Shown: positions 29,923-40,786 of the stretch, piece by piece
Layout: each line of letters opens with the position of its first letter
Position numbering within the stretch: the first letter of the stretch is position 1
Origin: Orychophragmus violaceus
Lineage: Eukaryota; Streptophyta; Magnoliopsida; Brassicales; Brassicaceae
Direction: 5' to 3'
Length of the DNA stretch: 64,000 nt
NCBI GenBank assembly: GCA_030180135.1
Contig: CM058236.1
Span: 56,881,728 to 56,945,727, forward strand
Notes under the pieces: generated by a model
Told to the model about the DNA's origin: nothing
The model's input: only the letters and a program-made list of their open reading frames with translations
Databases searched by the model: none
Translations under genes and position numbers: made by a program

Positions 29923-31742
29923 TTGCGCAACTGACAACACTTTTGTTGGAACCCTTCCGTCTTCTCTCTTTACCATTCCTTCTTTAATATCTATTGATTT
30001 GAAAATAACAAACTAAACAACATTCTTGAGTTTGGGAATATATCTTCACCATCAAAACTACAATTGTTATACCTTGTCAATAACAACTTGAGAGGGTCAA
30101 TCCCGAGCTCCATTTCCAAATTAACCAGCCTTGAGCATCTTAACCTTTCCCATTGGGACATCCAAGGCACAGTTGATTTCTGGCATACATTGGCTTGTAT
30201 TATCCCATTTGAACACCACCACTATGATTGACTTGAATGTTATCTCATCATTTTCTAAGTTCCTGGAATCATTGGATCTGTCAGGCAACCATGTTTGAGC
30301 CACAAACAAAAGTTCAGTTTCAGATCCTTCTTCGCAATTGATAGGTGACTTAAACTTATCAGGCTGTGGTATTACCAAATTTCCAGAGCTTCTAAGAAAT
30401 CAAGAGGTTGTGAGGATTATAGACATTTCCAACAACAAAATCACAGGTCAGTGCCTGGCTGGTTATGGACGCTAACAAATCTGGAGTACGTGAATCTTTC
30501 CAACAACACTTTCAAAAGCTTTGAAAGATCAACAAAACATGGATTATCCTGTCTTGGTGGACTTGTTTGGCTCCAAAAAACATCACAGGAAAAATTCCTT
30601 CTTTCATATGCGACTTGCCCTCTCTAGAAGTTCTTGATTTATCAAAAAACAACTTCAATGAATCAATCCCCCTTTGTATGGATAATCTCAAGAGTACTCT
30701 TTCAGTTTTAAACCTTCGTCAGAATCGTCTTAGTGGAGCTCTTCTGGGGAATGTGTTTAAAAGTCTAAGGTCATTAGACGTGGGTCATAAACAATTGGTG
30801 GGAAAGCTTCCAAGATCTTTGATGAATTTATCTATACTTGAAGTTCTGAATGTGGAAAGCAAGAAAATCAACGACACATTTCTGTCCTGGTTGAGTTCTC
30901 TACATAACCTGCAAGTTCTTGTCTTACGCTCTAATGGATTCCATGGACCAATACATCAAGCCTCATTCTTTACGCTGAAAATCATTGACATATCACATAT
31001 TCATTTCAATGGAATATTACCATCGGATTTTTTTTGTGAACTGGAGTAATATGTCATCACTTGGGATAAACTAAGATCGGTCGAATGCAATTTACATGGG
31101 AGAAGGCTATTACCAGGATTCAATGATTTTGATGAATAAAGGAATAGAGATGGAGCTCGTACGTATTCTAACAATCTACACAACACTCGACTTCTCTGGA
31201 AACAGACTTGAAGGCGAGATTCCAAGGTCCCTTGGTCTATTGAAAGGGATTCATGTGCTCAACTTATCAAAAAATGCTTTCACTGCCACATTCCATCATC
31301 TATGGCGAACCTGACAGCTCTCGAGTCACTAGACGTTTCCCAAAACACGCTTTCAGGAGAGATCCCACAAGAGTTAGGAAATCTCTCATACCTTGCGTAC
31401 ATGAACTTCTCCCATAACCAGCTTGTAGGTCTAGTACCTGGAGGCACTCAGTTTCGACGACAGCCTTGCTCTTCCTTCGAAGAAAATTCTGGACTTTTTG
31501 GCCCTGACTTTGAAGAAGATTGCAGAGATATCCACATACCCCTCATCGCAACAGTGTGAAACACTGGAGGCAGAGGAAGAAGAAGAAGATGTGTTTAGTT
31601 GGATTGCAGCTGCAATAGAATTTGTACCTGGTATTGCGTTTGGATTGACAATTGGATACATACTTGTATCCCAAAAATAAAGTGGTTTACGAGTCCTTAG
31701 GGCCGAAACAAACACAGAAGCAGAATCGCCACAACTCATTAG
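29923..31742 (+). pseudogene. Receptor-like protein, C-terminal fragment
   Basis: Coding resumes with DNTFVGTLPSSLFTIPS, then LQLLYLVNNNLRGSIPSSIS, a minor deletion-ridden island, and an open LRR stretch at 30567-31047 (PSLEVLDLSKNNFNESIPLC, SLRSLDVGHKQLVGKLPRSL). After a stop it continues with ALESLDVSQNTLSGEIPQEL and GLVPGGTQFRRQPCSSFEEN. That is followed by the transmembrane tail WIAAAIEFVPGIAFGLTIGY (31597-31656) and a short tail ending ATTH. This is the standard RLP layout: extracellular LRRs, an acidic juxtamembrane region (EAEEEEEDVFSW), one membrane helix, and no kinase. Multiple frameshifts and stops exist besides the 13-kb insertion, so the gene was probably decaying independently of it. 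Confidence 0.85.
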
Positions 31743-32475
31743 AGAGGTAATGTGCTAAGTTTGGTAGAATAAATTTTGTATATATTATAATAGGATTTTA
31801 TGGATGAATGAATAAGTGAAATTAACGTATTAAGATGTTTTTGTTTGTGTGTAGCCTTCTTACATACAGGTTGAAGAATCTTTGGAAAAAAAAAAAAGAG
31901 AATGAAGCAACCAAACCAAATGGATTTCAGAGAAAGAAGCCAACTCATCTATGACCTAATACTTATAATTTATCACAGTAAAATTTAAGCAACAAAAATA
32001 TTTATTGTTGAGATTTATTGTTGAGATTTATTGTTTTCGTATATTCATTAAACGGCTTGGTTTTAGAGAAAGATTTGAGCTACTCGCCTTTAATAATCTT
32101 GACCATTTAAGTATTGAATAGGGTTGGGAACTTAATCCAAATCATAACTTGCTCCACAAAATGGAAGTTTACTAAGACAAGTAAGCCTAGTAGAAGTGAA
32201 AAGACGTTTGACAATACCTAAACCATTTTCCTTAATTTCCTTTTAATCACAATGCCCAAAAATCATCAATCCTCACAAATCTCCCTACACTACATAACAT
32301 TCAACCTGCGCTACACTTGCAAGTTAAAATGGTGCCTTATCAAAGTTCTACTAGTGTTCACTGAAAAGTACCTGACCCATTCTAATTGTCCGAAATCTGT
32401 AACCCAAAATTTTTTGAAGAAAAAGGAGAGATCCTAAAAGCCCATTTTCTTTTTTTTTGTAATCCCTAGGGTTCC
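31743..32475. other. No gene recognised
   Basis: AT-rich intergenic DNA with a short TTTATTGTTGAGA triplication near 32005-32035. No coding signal. Confidence 0.6.
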
Positions 32476-34050
32476 ATTCTTTTTCTCCTATTTAAATAGG
32501 TGGCCACCATTGGGAATTGTGAAGAAAAGCCATGCTCATGTTCCGTCGCAGCCACCACCTCCCGAGACAAGATCTAGTGCTCCTCCATCATTTAGAGTCG
32601 AAGGTAACCCGGTAAACCTATTTTCTGATATGTTTTCCCTGAACCCGAGCACTAAAACCTCCGTAACCTGCAAACCGTGATGAATCTCGCAATTCAGAGG
32701 CCACAACCGCGTCCAGCTCGACGAGACAAAGCCGTAGACGTCAACCGCTCCTCCGTAGGCCTCAGGACGCACCTGCACACACCCCTAGAAGATCTGGCGC
32801 GTGGATCTCACACGCCGCCACCGCTGTCCGATCACGCTCCGCCGCCGGCCGTTGGGAGCCGCCGCTGGGAGCCGCCAGGAGCCGCCCGCTGTCCGCCGCC
32901 GTCCGCCACCATCGCTGGAGCCGCCGCCATAATGCCGTCGTTGCCGGAGCCGCTGACCGGTTTGGGTCGGGTTGACCTGGTTGGACCGGTTAGGTTTGGT
33001 TCAATTCAATTTCTGGTTTAAATCAATTTCAATTCCAGTTTAGTTTGGTTTAGATTGGTTTAGCTGGTTTGGGCTGGTTATTTCAGTTGGATCTGAGTTG
33101 ACTTTGACCGGTTGACTTAGACTGTTGACTTTTCAGTCAATATTTTCAATTGATCATAACTAGCTCGTCCTTAGGCCGATTTGAGCGAAACGGAAGCCTA
33201 TCTCACTAGATTTCATGTCCTCTTTCCAGATCTGAAGTCAATTCATGCTATTAAAATTCCTAAGTTACACTTTTGCCCTTCTTTGGAAAAGGTGAGGTCC
33301 GAATGTGATATTCCCTTATTTCAATTCCAGGACGCGAGTCCTTTGTTAATGTCGTCTTTCCTGGATAGTATAGGTTTGGTAATGCACGCTATGTGTTTGA
33401 TTGTTGAATGTAGAACTCTTAGGATATTGCTTAAACCGAAAACGTTGATTGTTCTTGAGAGCTTGTGTGGATTATGCTTTGGTAGACATTGGGTGTAGGG
33501 CACGATGCGAGGTGAGTTCCGTAAGTATCCTTGAACGTCATAGGAGGGTCCTCACGAGCCCTCCCTCTGTCGTTGTGGTGTTAGAAGGTCTGCGGGCCAC
33601 TGTTGTTTGATGCCGGATGGGGCGTACTCGCCAGTTCATGGGCGCGTGTGGGTTTCGACCTGAGGCCACATCTACGAACAAGTAGCTGGTTCGTAGGTTG
33701 TGTGATGTGTCTTCGGGCATTGTGTGCAAGGTGATATTAGCTTAGAACTTGGTTTCGTTGTTGTGTGGCGTAAGCCGGGATGACGGGTTCATTGAATCCG
33801 CCCTCATTAGGTAACTGTGTTTGAAACAATTACTCAGTCTTCTTTCCCTTCCCGCCCTTTTTCCCTCGCAGGTCCTGATGCAGGATTGACTGATCGACTG
33901 ATGTTCTTGGTGGATTTGAATCGAAGGGAGCGCGCGGGATGCTGGGACCACATTGAAAGGCAGTCCGGTCGGACCGTTCCGGTCTGGCAGTTGCCGCACG
34001 ACGCCGTTCCCGGTTCATCTGATACGGTTTGTGTCACCCATCTTAATACC
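32476..34050 (+). repeat. LTR/leader-like remnant, possibly Ty3/gypsy chromovirus
   Basis: CTATTTAAATAGG near 32490 resembles a TATA box. A strongly GC-rich stretch at 32700-32990 (GCCGCC repeats) and GGTT/CCGG-rich DNA follow. The stretch 33140-33830 (ATCATAACTAGCTCGTCC; AAGCCGGGATGACGGGTTC) resembles the long LTRs of Tekay/Del-like gypsy elements. No protein domain is present and neither boundary nor target duplication was found, so this is a tentative call. Confidence 0.35.
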
Positions 34051-34059
34051 CTGCAGTGT

Positions 34060-36030
34060 GTAGTCTTTCAATACCGTAAAGCTTATAATTTTACTATTTG
34101 TTACCGGAAAATTTATCATGTCAAACTAGGCAAGACTCGAGATAATTGTCTTATATGTTGCTGGAAAAAATTATATGTCATGGGCATCAAATGCAAAGTG
34201 ACATCTAAGTTCTAATGGTCTTTTCAAAACCATCGATCCGTCAGAAAAGACAATTGATGATAATAAGGCTAAGACTATGGTGTTTCTGCGCCACCATATC
34301 CACGTGCACTAAAAATAATTATTCCCTCGCGAAGAGGATCTATCCGATCTCCGAAAATCACTTAAAGATAGGTTTGATCACCAAAAATAATCGATCTTAC
34401 CAAAGGCCATATTTGATTGGGTGCAACTCTATTTCATGGACTACAAAAGCGTTGAAGATTATAATTAGGCATTGTTCTGAATTTCTGCCAGAATCGCATT
34501 GTGTCGAGAAACAATAATCGATTACGATATGATTGAAAAACGCTCCCCACATTTCATTCCGGAAACAATCTTTTCAAACAATATCTGGTCAAAGAGTACA
34601 CTCGCTAGTCTGACTTAATGCAAGCACTCCTTATAGCAGAGTAAAATAATGAACTCGTGATGTTGAACCATCAGGATCGTCCAGATGGACCAGCTTCATT
34701 CCATGAAGCGAATGCCGTAGCATCCAACATTTAGAATAACCATCATGGACATGGTCGTGGACGCGGAAGAGGTCTTAGTCGAGATTATGGAAGGAATCGT
34801 GAAGTGGATAAGGAAATAATTTTAAATCCGGAAGAAACAATAACTTCCGAATGAATGAAGTTGGTTTCAACGCCGGAAGAAACAATAACTCCGGATAAAT
34901 GACAGTGGTCGTGCAATAAAGAATTCGACCAGATGCGCTTGTCATAGATGCAACATGAAAGGGCATTGGCAACGAACATGTCGTATACCAAAGCATTTGG
35001 TTGAAATCAAGCGTCTCAAAAGGCCATAGTTAATAACATTGAAACCAACTTTACCAATGATGAAGTCAGACCTTCCTTCAATGTTTAAATGATGATGCTC
35101 ATCTTGATATAGCAGATTTTCTTGTTGATCTGAAAAATGAAACGGCTATGATCGATGAGATCTAATAAATTGCCTAGAAGGCTAGAAATTAATATTTTCA
35201 TTTGTATAATATGCTTTTTTTAAACTAATGTGTAAAATCGGGGTTTCCTTTGTAATATAAAATGAACTTTTATATCTTTATCTTACTTTACTAATACATT
35301 TATATAAATTTTGTGACATATAGTACATCTCAAATCGGAATTCATGATGGATATATATGTCTAGCAGATTGTGCTACAACGTACACTATACTTAAAGATA
35401 GACAATATTTCTCCTATCTCGAAATAGAAGACTCTGCTGAAAACGTGAGTACGAAATCCGGTAACGCAAGAATAATAATAGGCTGTGGGAAAGCTAGTTT
35501 CTCAATACCCAAGAGAACTAACTTTGAGATAAATAATGCATTATATTCTCTCAGATTTCACATAAACTTAATAAGTTTCATAGATATATGCATAAATGGA
35601 TATCACCCTGAAACTATGAATAAGAAGTTCATTGAATATTGTTACACTCCGTCTAAGAGGAAATATGTATTGGAAGAGTTACCAATATTAGCCTCCAGAT
35701 TATATTTCACAAAATTAACATGGCTGAATCATATGCTACACTGAACCATAAGGTTGCTAGCACTTTCAAAGTCTAGGATGAAAAGAGTAGGATATCCGAG
35801 ATAGTTATGATGATATGAATTGTGTAAAATTCTAGCGGTCATCATTTTTCAATTGGGGGGCATTTCTATGTAATGCTTGTTCTCAAGGGAAACTCATTAT
35901 TCGGCCTTCACCAACCAAAGTTGGAAATGGATCTCCATTATTCTTAGAAAAAATACATGGTGATATATGTGTACCTATTCATCCACCGTGCGGGACATTT
36001 TGATATTTTATGATATTAATTGACGCATGT
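34060..36030 (+). pseudogene. Ty1/copia gag and protease, 5' part, degraded
   Basis: A UBN2-type gag is readable across frames (FLRHHIH, DYKSVEDYN-like and LLIAE segments between 34230 and 34660). A GRGRGRG-rich tail and a CCHC knuckle follow (RCNMKGHWQRTC, 34941-34980). The protease/pre-integrase region 35313-35744 is an open frame (GYICLADCATTYTILKDRQY, ALYSLRFHINLISF). At 35870-36025 the integrase N-terminus reads CSQGKLIIRPSPTKVGNG and ends ...MILIDAC, exactly where the gag-only element 36031-40781 is inserted. Its continuation is at 40787. Confidence 0.8.
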
Positions 36031-37378
36031 TGATGAGGACATCGGATCCTCCAGACCCGGCCCGGACGAGCGGTACGTACCCGCCTCGACCATGAGGCTG
36101 ACCGACCAGTTCCCGACCCCACAGAACGTACCTGAGGAGGTTCAGAAAGCCACTGCATGTTATTCCAGACCCAATGACGTGGTATAAAGGTTTCATAAGC
36201 CAACAGCATGTTTCAGGAGTGATCCCATTTGGAGATGGTCGACAACCGACCTCCCGGAGCCCTAACCGTGTCCTGGAAGATGTCCATAGGAGAGTTTGTT
36301 CAAGCCAATCATGCCAGACTTTATATTCACCATAAAGTATGCTATTTGGAAGAGTTTTGTCAGAAGGAATAAGCTTGGGTTCGAGATCATCTTGGAGGAT
36401 ATCTAGAAGCTGTCCAGTTAGCCCTGTCCGCGGATATAGGTGCCTTCAAGAAAGGATTGCGAATGTAACAAGAGGAACCAAGCTTCACCACAACCTGTTA
36501 TGGAAACCTAACTCACCAAGGAATCTGCACGAAGTAGAATCACATAAAGACCATTTTCTATGAAGAAGTTATGCCCGTTTCAAGACAGGTGATTTTCAGG
36601 GAACCCGATAAAGACCGACTTGCACATTTTGGAGTGCTCAGAATGAACCAGGAGGAATCAAGGAGTAAAGGAACTTGTTCTGGATTCTTGATTCATCATG
36701 GAATGCATTAGAGTTGGAATCACACCAATACCAGCTCGGACAAAGAAGATATGCAAGATCAAACCCGAAGGTTGCTGGACCTGTCTTATTTGGAAGCTCA
36801 CGGACTTGGTGGGCTTCAGACTTATGTTTGGCGACCAGGAGTACGCTCAACATCTCCTTGGGAATTGGTTTATACTCTTTTTACCTTAAGTGTGGTTTTG
36901 TCCCAATTGGGTTTTCCCACTAAGGTTTTTAATGAAGTAAAACAAGGCCCGCTTCAAGAGAAGGAGAATCTGGCCTATCCAACCTTCTTCTTTGCTTTCT
37001 ATTTTAATGATTTCGACCAGGCCTCTTTATGGCCCATTTTTAAGACTTGTAACCTTATTACTTTGGCTATTTAAAGCCACTCTTTGTTTTCAATAAACTC
37101 AAGTAAGTTTTAAGTAAAAAGAACCATAAAGGTTGTTTGATCTTCTTGACCTTGCGCGGCTACCCCTTGGTTCGAGATCGCTTGTTGCTTAAAGCTTGCT
37201 TGTTACGTGAATCAAAGTGTTTTAGTTCGTGTCCTACCCATCATCTATCCATCGAATCATCCACTGACCAGGAAGAGAGCGCCTTCGGCCAGCTTTCTCG
37301 TCCCATTGATCCGCCTTCGACCATCGTTCTTCTCGTCGCTTCTCGACCCCTCGACCACCCGCCTCCGATCTCATATCA
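36031..37378 (+). repeat. 5' LTR of gag-only element
   Basis: About 1348 bp with TG...CA ends. A GGCTATTTAAAGCC box near 37062-37075, followed by AATAAACTC near 37090, is a candidate TATA and downstream signal. Confidence 0.85.
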
Positions 37379-38129
37379 TCTGGTATCAAAGCTAAAGGCT
37401 CTTGAAACCAATCTGGTTGTTTCTGAACTTTACTCTTTTTGTTTCTAGTTTGTTTATTTGCTTTCTATAAATCCAAAAATCCATAAAAAGTTGTTAGTTT
37501 GCCTTAGGTTGGTCACGGTTTGATTTCTCTTACAACCTGCGAATTGAGTGGCTCTTTATTGTCTCTGTTTTGCTGTGTTTCTGTGTTGCATTCATCTATC
37601 ACTAAGTGAGAAGGACACTAGAATTCGGCTGCTAGGTTGTTAACGATCGAACCGGCCGTATATAGCTTATCGCTAGGGTTTTGCCTTCTCTTGCGATTGT
37701 TTGTGTGCTTTGACTTCTCTTGCTCTGGGTTAGTATTTGTTTAAGTTTCTGCATTGTTTTGTTGCATTCATTCTTAAAAGAAAATTCAGAAAAAATCGTG
37801 TCTTGATTAAGAGTTTGAACTGGCTGCATCTAGTAACTATCGCTAGGGTTTCTCTCACTCTTCGCGATTGTTTTTTTTTTTTTTTTGGTGTCTTGTTTTC
37901 TCTTGCTCTCGGTTTGCTAGATCATTTAGGTTATGTTTACTTTGTTTTGTGTTGCATTCATTATAAAAAAACAAAAACATGTCGTATCTTTTAGTTGCAT
38001 TTTTCTAATTCTGCATTTTCCATTTTCTTGCGAATTGTCGATTTGCCTTATTTTATTCTTCTTGTTTGTTTCTAGTTCCTGTCGCACTTGATTTTGTGTC
38101 TAGTGTTGTTATTACAGGAATTAGCTACC

Positions 38130-39251
38130 ATGGAGAGTGAAGAAGAAGACGTGGCTGAAGATAAAGTTAGTTTTGGTGGTAGACCAATTCAAGTGCAACA
38201 CAACTCTAAACCGAAGGATCATTCCCATGATGAAGGAGAAGACTATGAGCCGCATAACCTCTATTTTTCAGGTCTTGAACAAGATCCAGAGGCATATTTA
38301 AGATGGGAGAGAGGCTTGGAAGATCGGTTTTGGTATCACAAAGTCCCGAAGAAGAAGAGATTATCTCATGCCATCAATGCACTTGTTGGAGAAGCTTCTA
38401 TAAGGTGGATACGAGAAGAAGCTCTCAACTACTGCCATAACCCGATCACTACTTGGGGAGTTTTAAAGCAGCATATGTACAAGGAATTTGTACAAAAGTC
38501 CCACAACCGTAGCTACCTTCCCAAGAGGCATATGATGAGATCATATTCACGAGTTTGGATGCCAACACCAAAGAAGGAGATTGATTTGGGTCAACAACCC
38601 ACCATGAGCCAATCTCATGAAAAATGTAAGTCATCTAAACCTTCTAATGAAGTTAATGAAAGTTTTTATAGATATCAAAGATTAGGTCATGATGCTGCAG
38701 CTTGTTCCACTAGACAAGTAGTTATCCATTTGTTATCAGAACAAGAAAGGGCTAACTCTAAAGAAGTTACAATAGCTAACTCCGAGTCCGAATTTTCCAA
38801 TGCTTGTATGATGCACTTGTCTTTGCCAAGGGATTTTGATGCAGGTATAGGCATGCCAAAGGAGGTAGCAGATCATGAAGTTAACACAAGCATTATTCAG
38901 ATCCAAGAAGAACCACCGGATCACATAATTACTCACCATGTTGTTGCATTGGAGAAAACCCAACCGCCTCGACCAAAGGTTAAAGTATCCCGACCCAACT
39001 CTTTTCCATCTGGTTATAATGAATCAAAAACTATTTTAATGCACTTAGGATTGCCCAAAAGTGTTGAGAAGGACGCAGGAATGAACAAGAGTCCGATGGT
39101 CCGCACGAACCAACCGACCGGAGGCGAGGCCGAGAAACTAAAGGAACCGGCCGACCCAGAAAGTGATCAGACTAAGGCCAATGGAGATCACGACACAGAG
39201 AGTTTCCCATGGAACCCAGGCCAAGACAAAGGCGTGATACAGAGTTCCTAA
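38130..39251 (+). CDS. Retrotransposon gag-like protein with degenerate zinc knuckle
   Basis: The frame has 373 codons from MESEEEDVAEDKVSFGGRP. An upstream in-frame Met at 38088 exists, but the acidic start at 38130 fits gag better. The retrotransposon gag domain spans roughly residues 45-150 (FSGLEQDPEAYLRWERGLED, SHAINALVGEASIRWI). The zinc-knuckle position reads FYRYQRLGHDAAACSTR, where autonomous relatives have CYRCQxxGHxAxxCPTK. The first two Cys have become Phe and Tyr while His and the last Cys remain. The C-terminal part is Pro/Glu/Lys-rich. It would supply particle protein only, with RT and integrase coming from another element. The frame is intact in spite of old LTRs, which may mean that gag is or was under selection. 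Confidence 0.7.
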   Translation: MESEEEDVAEDKVSFGGRPIQVQHNSKPKDHSHDEGEDYEPHNLYFSGLEQDPEAYLRWERGLEDRFWYHKVPKKKRLSHAINALVGEASIRWIREEALNYCHNPITTWGVLKQHMYKEFVQKSHNRSYLPKRHMMRSYSRVWMPTPKKEIDLGQQPTMSQSHEKCKSSKPSNEVNESFYRYQRLGHDAAACSTRQVVIHLLSEQERANSKEVTIANSESEFSNACMMHLSLPRDFDAGIGMPKEVADHEVNTSIIQIQEEPPDHIITHHVVALEKTQPPRPKVKVSRPNSFPSGYNESKTILMHLGLPKSVEKDAGMNKSPMVRTNQPTGGEAEKLKEPADPESDQTKANGDHDTESFPWNPGQDKGVIQSS

Positions 39252-39406
39252 CCCAACGAAACCCGCCTAGAAAGTCCTTGCACCAGCCGTCCACCAATTA
39301 CTCGAGGTAAGGCCATGAACTCACGAAACCGCATGAAGGCTAACTTGCTTTCTATTGGTGCAGGTTATGTAGATTCGAGGTCGAATCCTTTTCAAGAGAG
39401 AGTATA

Positions 39407-40781
39407 TGATGAGGACATCGGATCCTCCAGACCCGGCCCGGACGAGCGGTACGTACCCGCCTCGACCACATGGCTGACCGAGCTGTTCCCGACCCCGCGG
39501 AACGTACCTGAGGAGGTTTAGAAAGCCACTGCATGTTCTGCCAGACCCAATGACGTGGTATCAAGGATTCATAAGCCAACAACATGTTTCAGGAGTGATG
39601 ATCGTTCCAGAACCCAATTGGAACGATCCCATTTGGAGATGGTCGACAACCAACCTCCCGGAGCCCTAACCGTGTCCTGGAAGATGTCCATAGGAGAGTT
39701 CGTTCAAGCCAATTATGCCAGGCTTTATATTCACCATAAAGTATGCTATTTGAAAGAGTTTGGTCAGAAGGAATCAGCTTGGGTTCAAGATCATCTTGGA
39801 GGATATCTAGAAGCTGTCCAGTTAGCCCTCTCCGTGGATATAGGTACATTCAAGAGAGGATTGCGAATGGACCAAGAGGAATCATGTTGCACCTCACCTT
39901 TTATGGAAACCTGACTCACCAAGGAATCTGCACGAAGTGGAATCACATAAAGACCATTTTCTATGAAGAAGTTATGCCCGTTTCAAGATAGGTGATTTTC
40001 AGGGAACCCGATAAAGACCGACTTGCACATTTTGGAGTGCTAAGAACGAACCAAGAAGAATCAAGGAGTAAAGGAACTAGTTCTAGATTCTTGATTCATC
40101 AGGGAATGCATGAGAGTTGGAATCACACCAATACCAGCTCGGACAAAGAAGATATGCAAGATCAAACCCGAAGGTTGCTGGACCTGCCTTATTTGGAAGC
40201 TCACGGACTTGGTGGGCTTCAGACTTATGTATGGCGACCAGGGGTACGTTCAACATCTCCTTGGGCATTGGTTTATACTATTTTTCCCTTAAGTGTGGTT
40301 TTGTCCCAACTGGGTTTTCCCACTAAGGGTTTTAATGAGGTACACCAAGGCCCGGTTCAAGAGAAGGAGAATCTGGCCCGTCCAACTTTCTTCCTTGCTT
40401 TCTATTTTAATGATTTCGACCAGGCCTCTTTATGGCCCCTTCTTAATACTTGTAACCTTATTACTTCGGCTATTTAAAGCCACTCTTTGTTTTCAATAAA
40501 CTCAAGTAAGTTTCAAGTAAAAAGAACCCTAAAGGTTGTTCGATCTTCGTGACCTTGCGCGGCTACCCCTTGGTCCGAGATCACTTGTTTCTTAAAGCTT
40601 GCTTGTTGCGTGAATCAAAGTGTTTTAGTTCGTGTCCTACCCATCATCTATCCATCGAATCATCCACTGACCAGGAAGAGAGCGCCTTCGGCCAGCTTCC
40701 TCGTCCTATCGATCCGCCTTCGACCATCGTTCTTCTCGTCTCTTCTCGACCCCTCGACCACCCGCCTCCGATCTCATATCA
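39407..40781 (+). repeat. 3' LTR of gag-only element
   Basis: About 1375 bp, collinear with 36031-37378 with scattered substitutions and a small insertion near 39600 (GATCGTTCCAGAACCCAATT). The candidate TATA (GGCTATTTAAAGCC) recurs near 40468-40481. Confidence 0.85.
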
Positions 40782-40786
40782 CATAT

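Larger units (their letters stand above)
36031..40781 (+). mobile_element. Gag-only LTR retrotransposon (TR-GAG type)
   Basis: LTRs lie at 36031-37378 and 39407-40781 (about 1.35 kb), both starting TGATGAGGACATCGG and ending TCTCATATCA. The flanking duplication is CATGT (36026-36030) and CATAT (40782-40786), one mismatch. The primer-site-like TGGTATCAAAGCT starts at 37381. The 2-kb interior holds a single gag-like frame and no pol. Splicing it out rejoins copia integrase as LIDAC-SRWSHVCPLT. The LTRs differ by many substitutions and small indels, so the insertion is not recent. Confidence 0.85.

Noticed and set aside
30567..31047. Intact LRR gene
   Set aside because: The open stretch is only the best-preserved part of a split RLP pseudogene. 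Frames break on both sides.
32677..33021. Proline-rich ORF of 114 codons
   Set aside because: Codons come from a GCC-rich stretch in LTR-like DNA. No domain or splice context supports a gene.
36008..36209. Minus-strand ORFs at LTR starts 36031 and 39407
   Set aside because: They are duplicated because they lie in LTRs. No start context or family resemblance.
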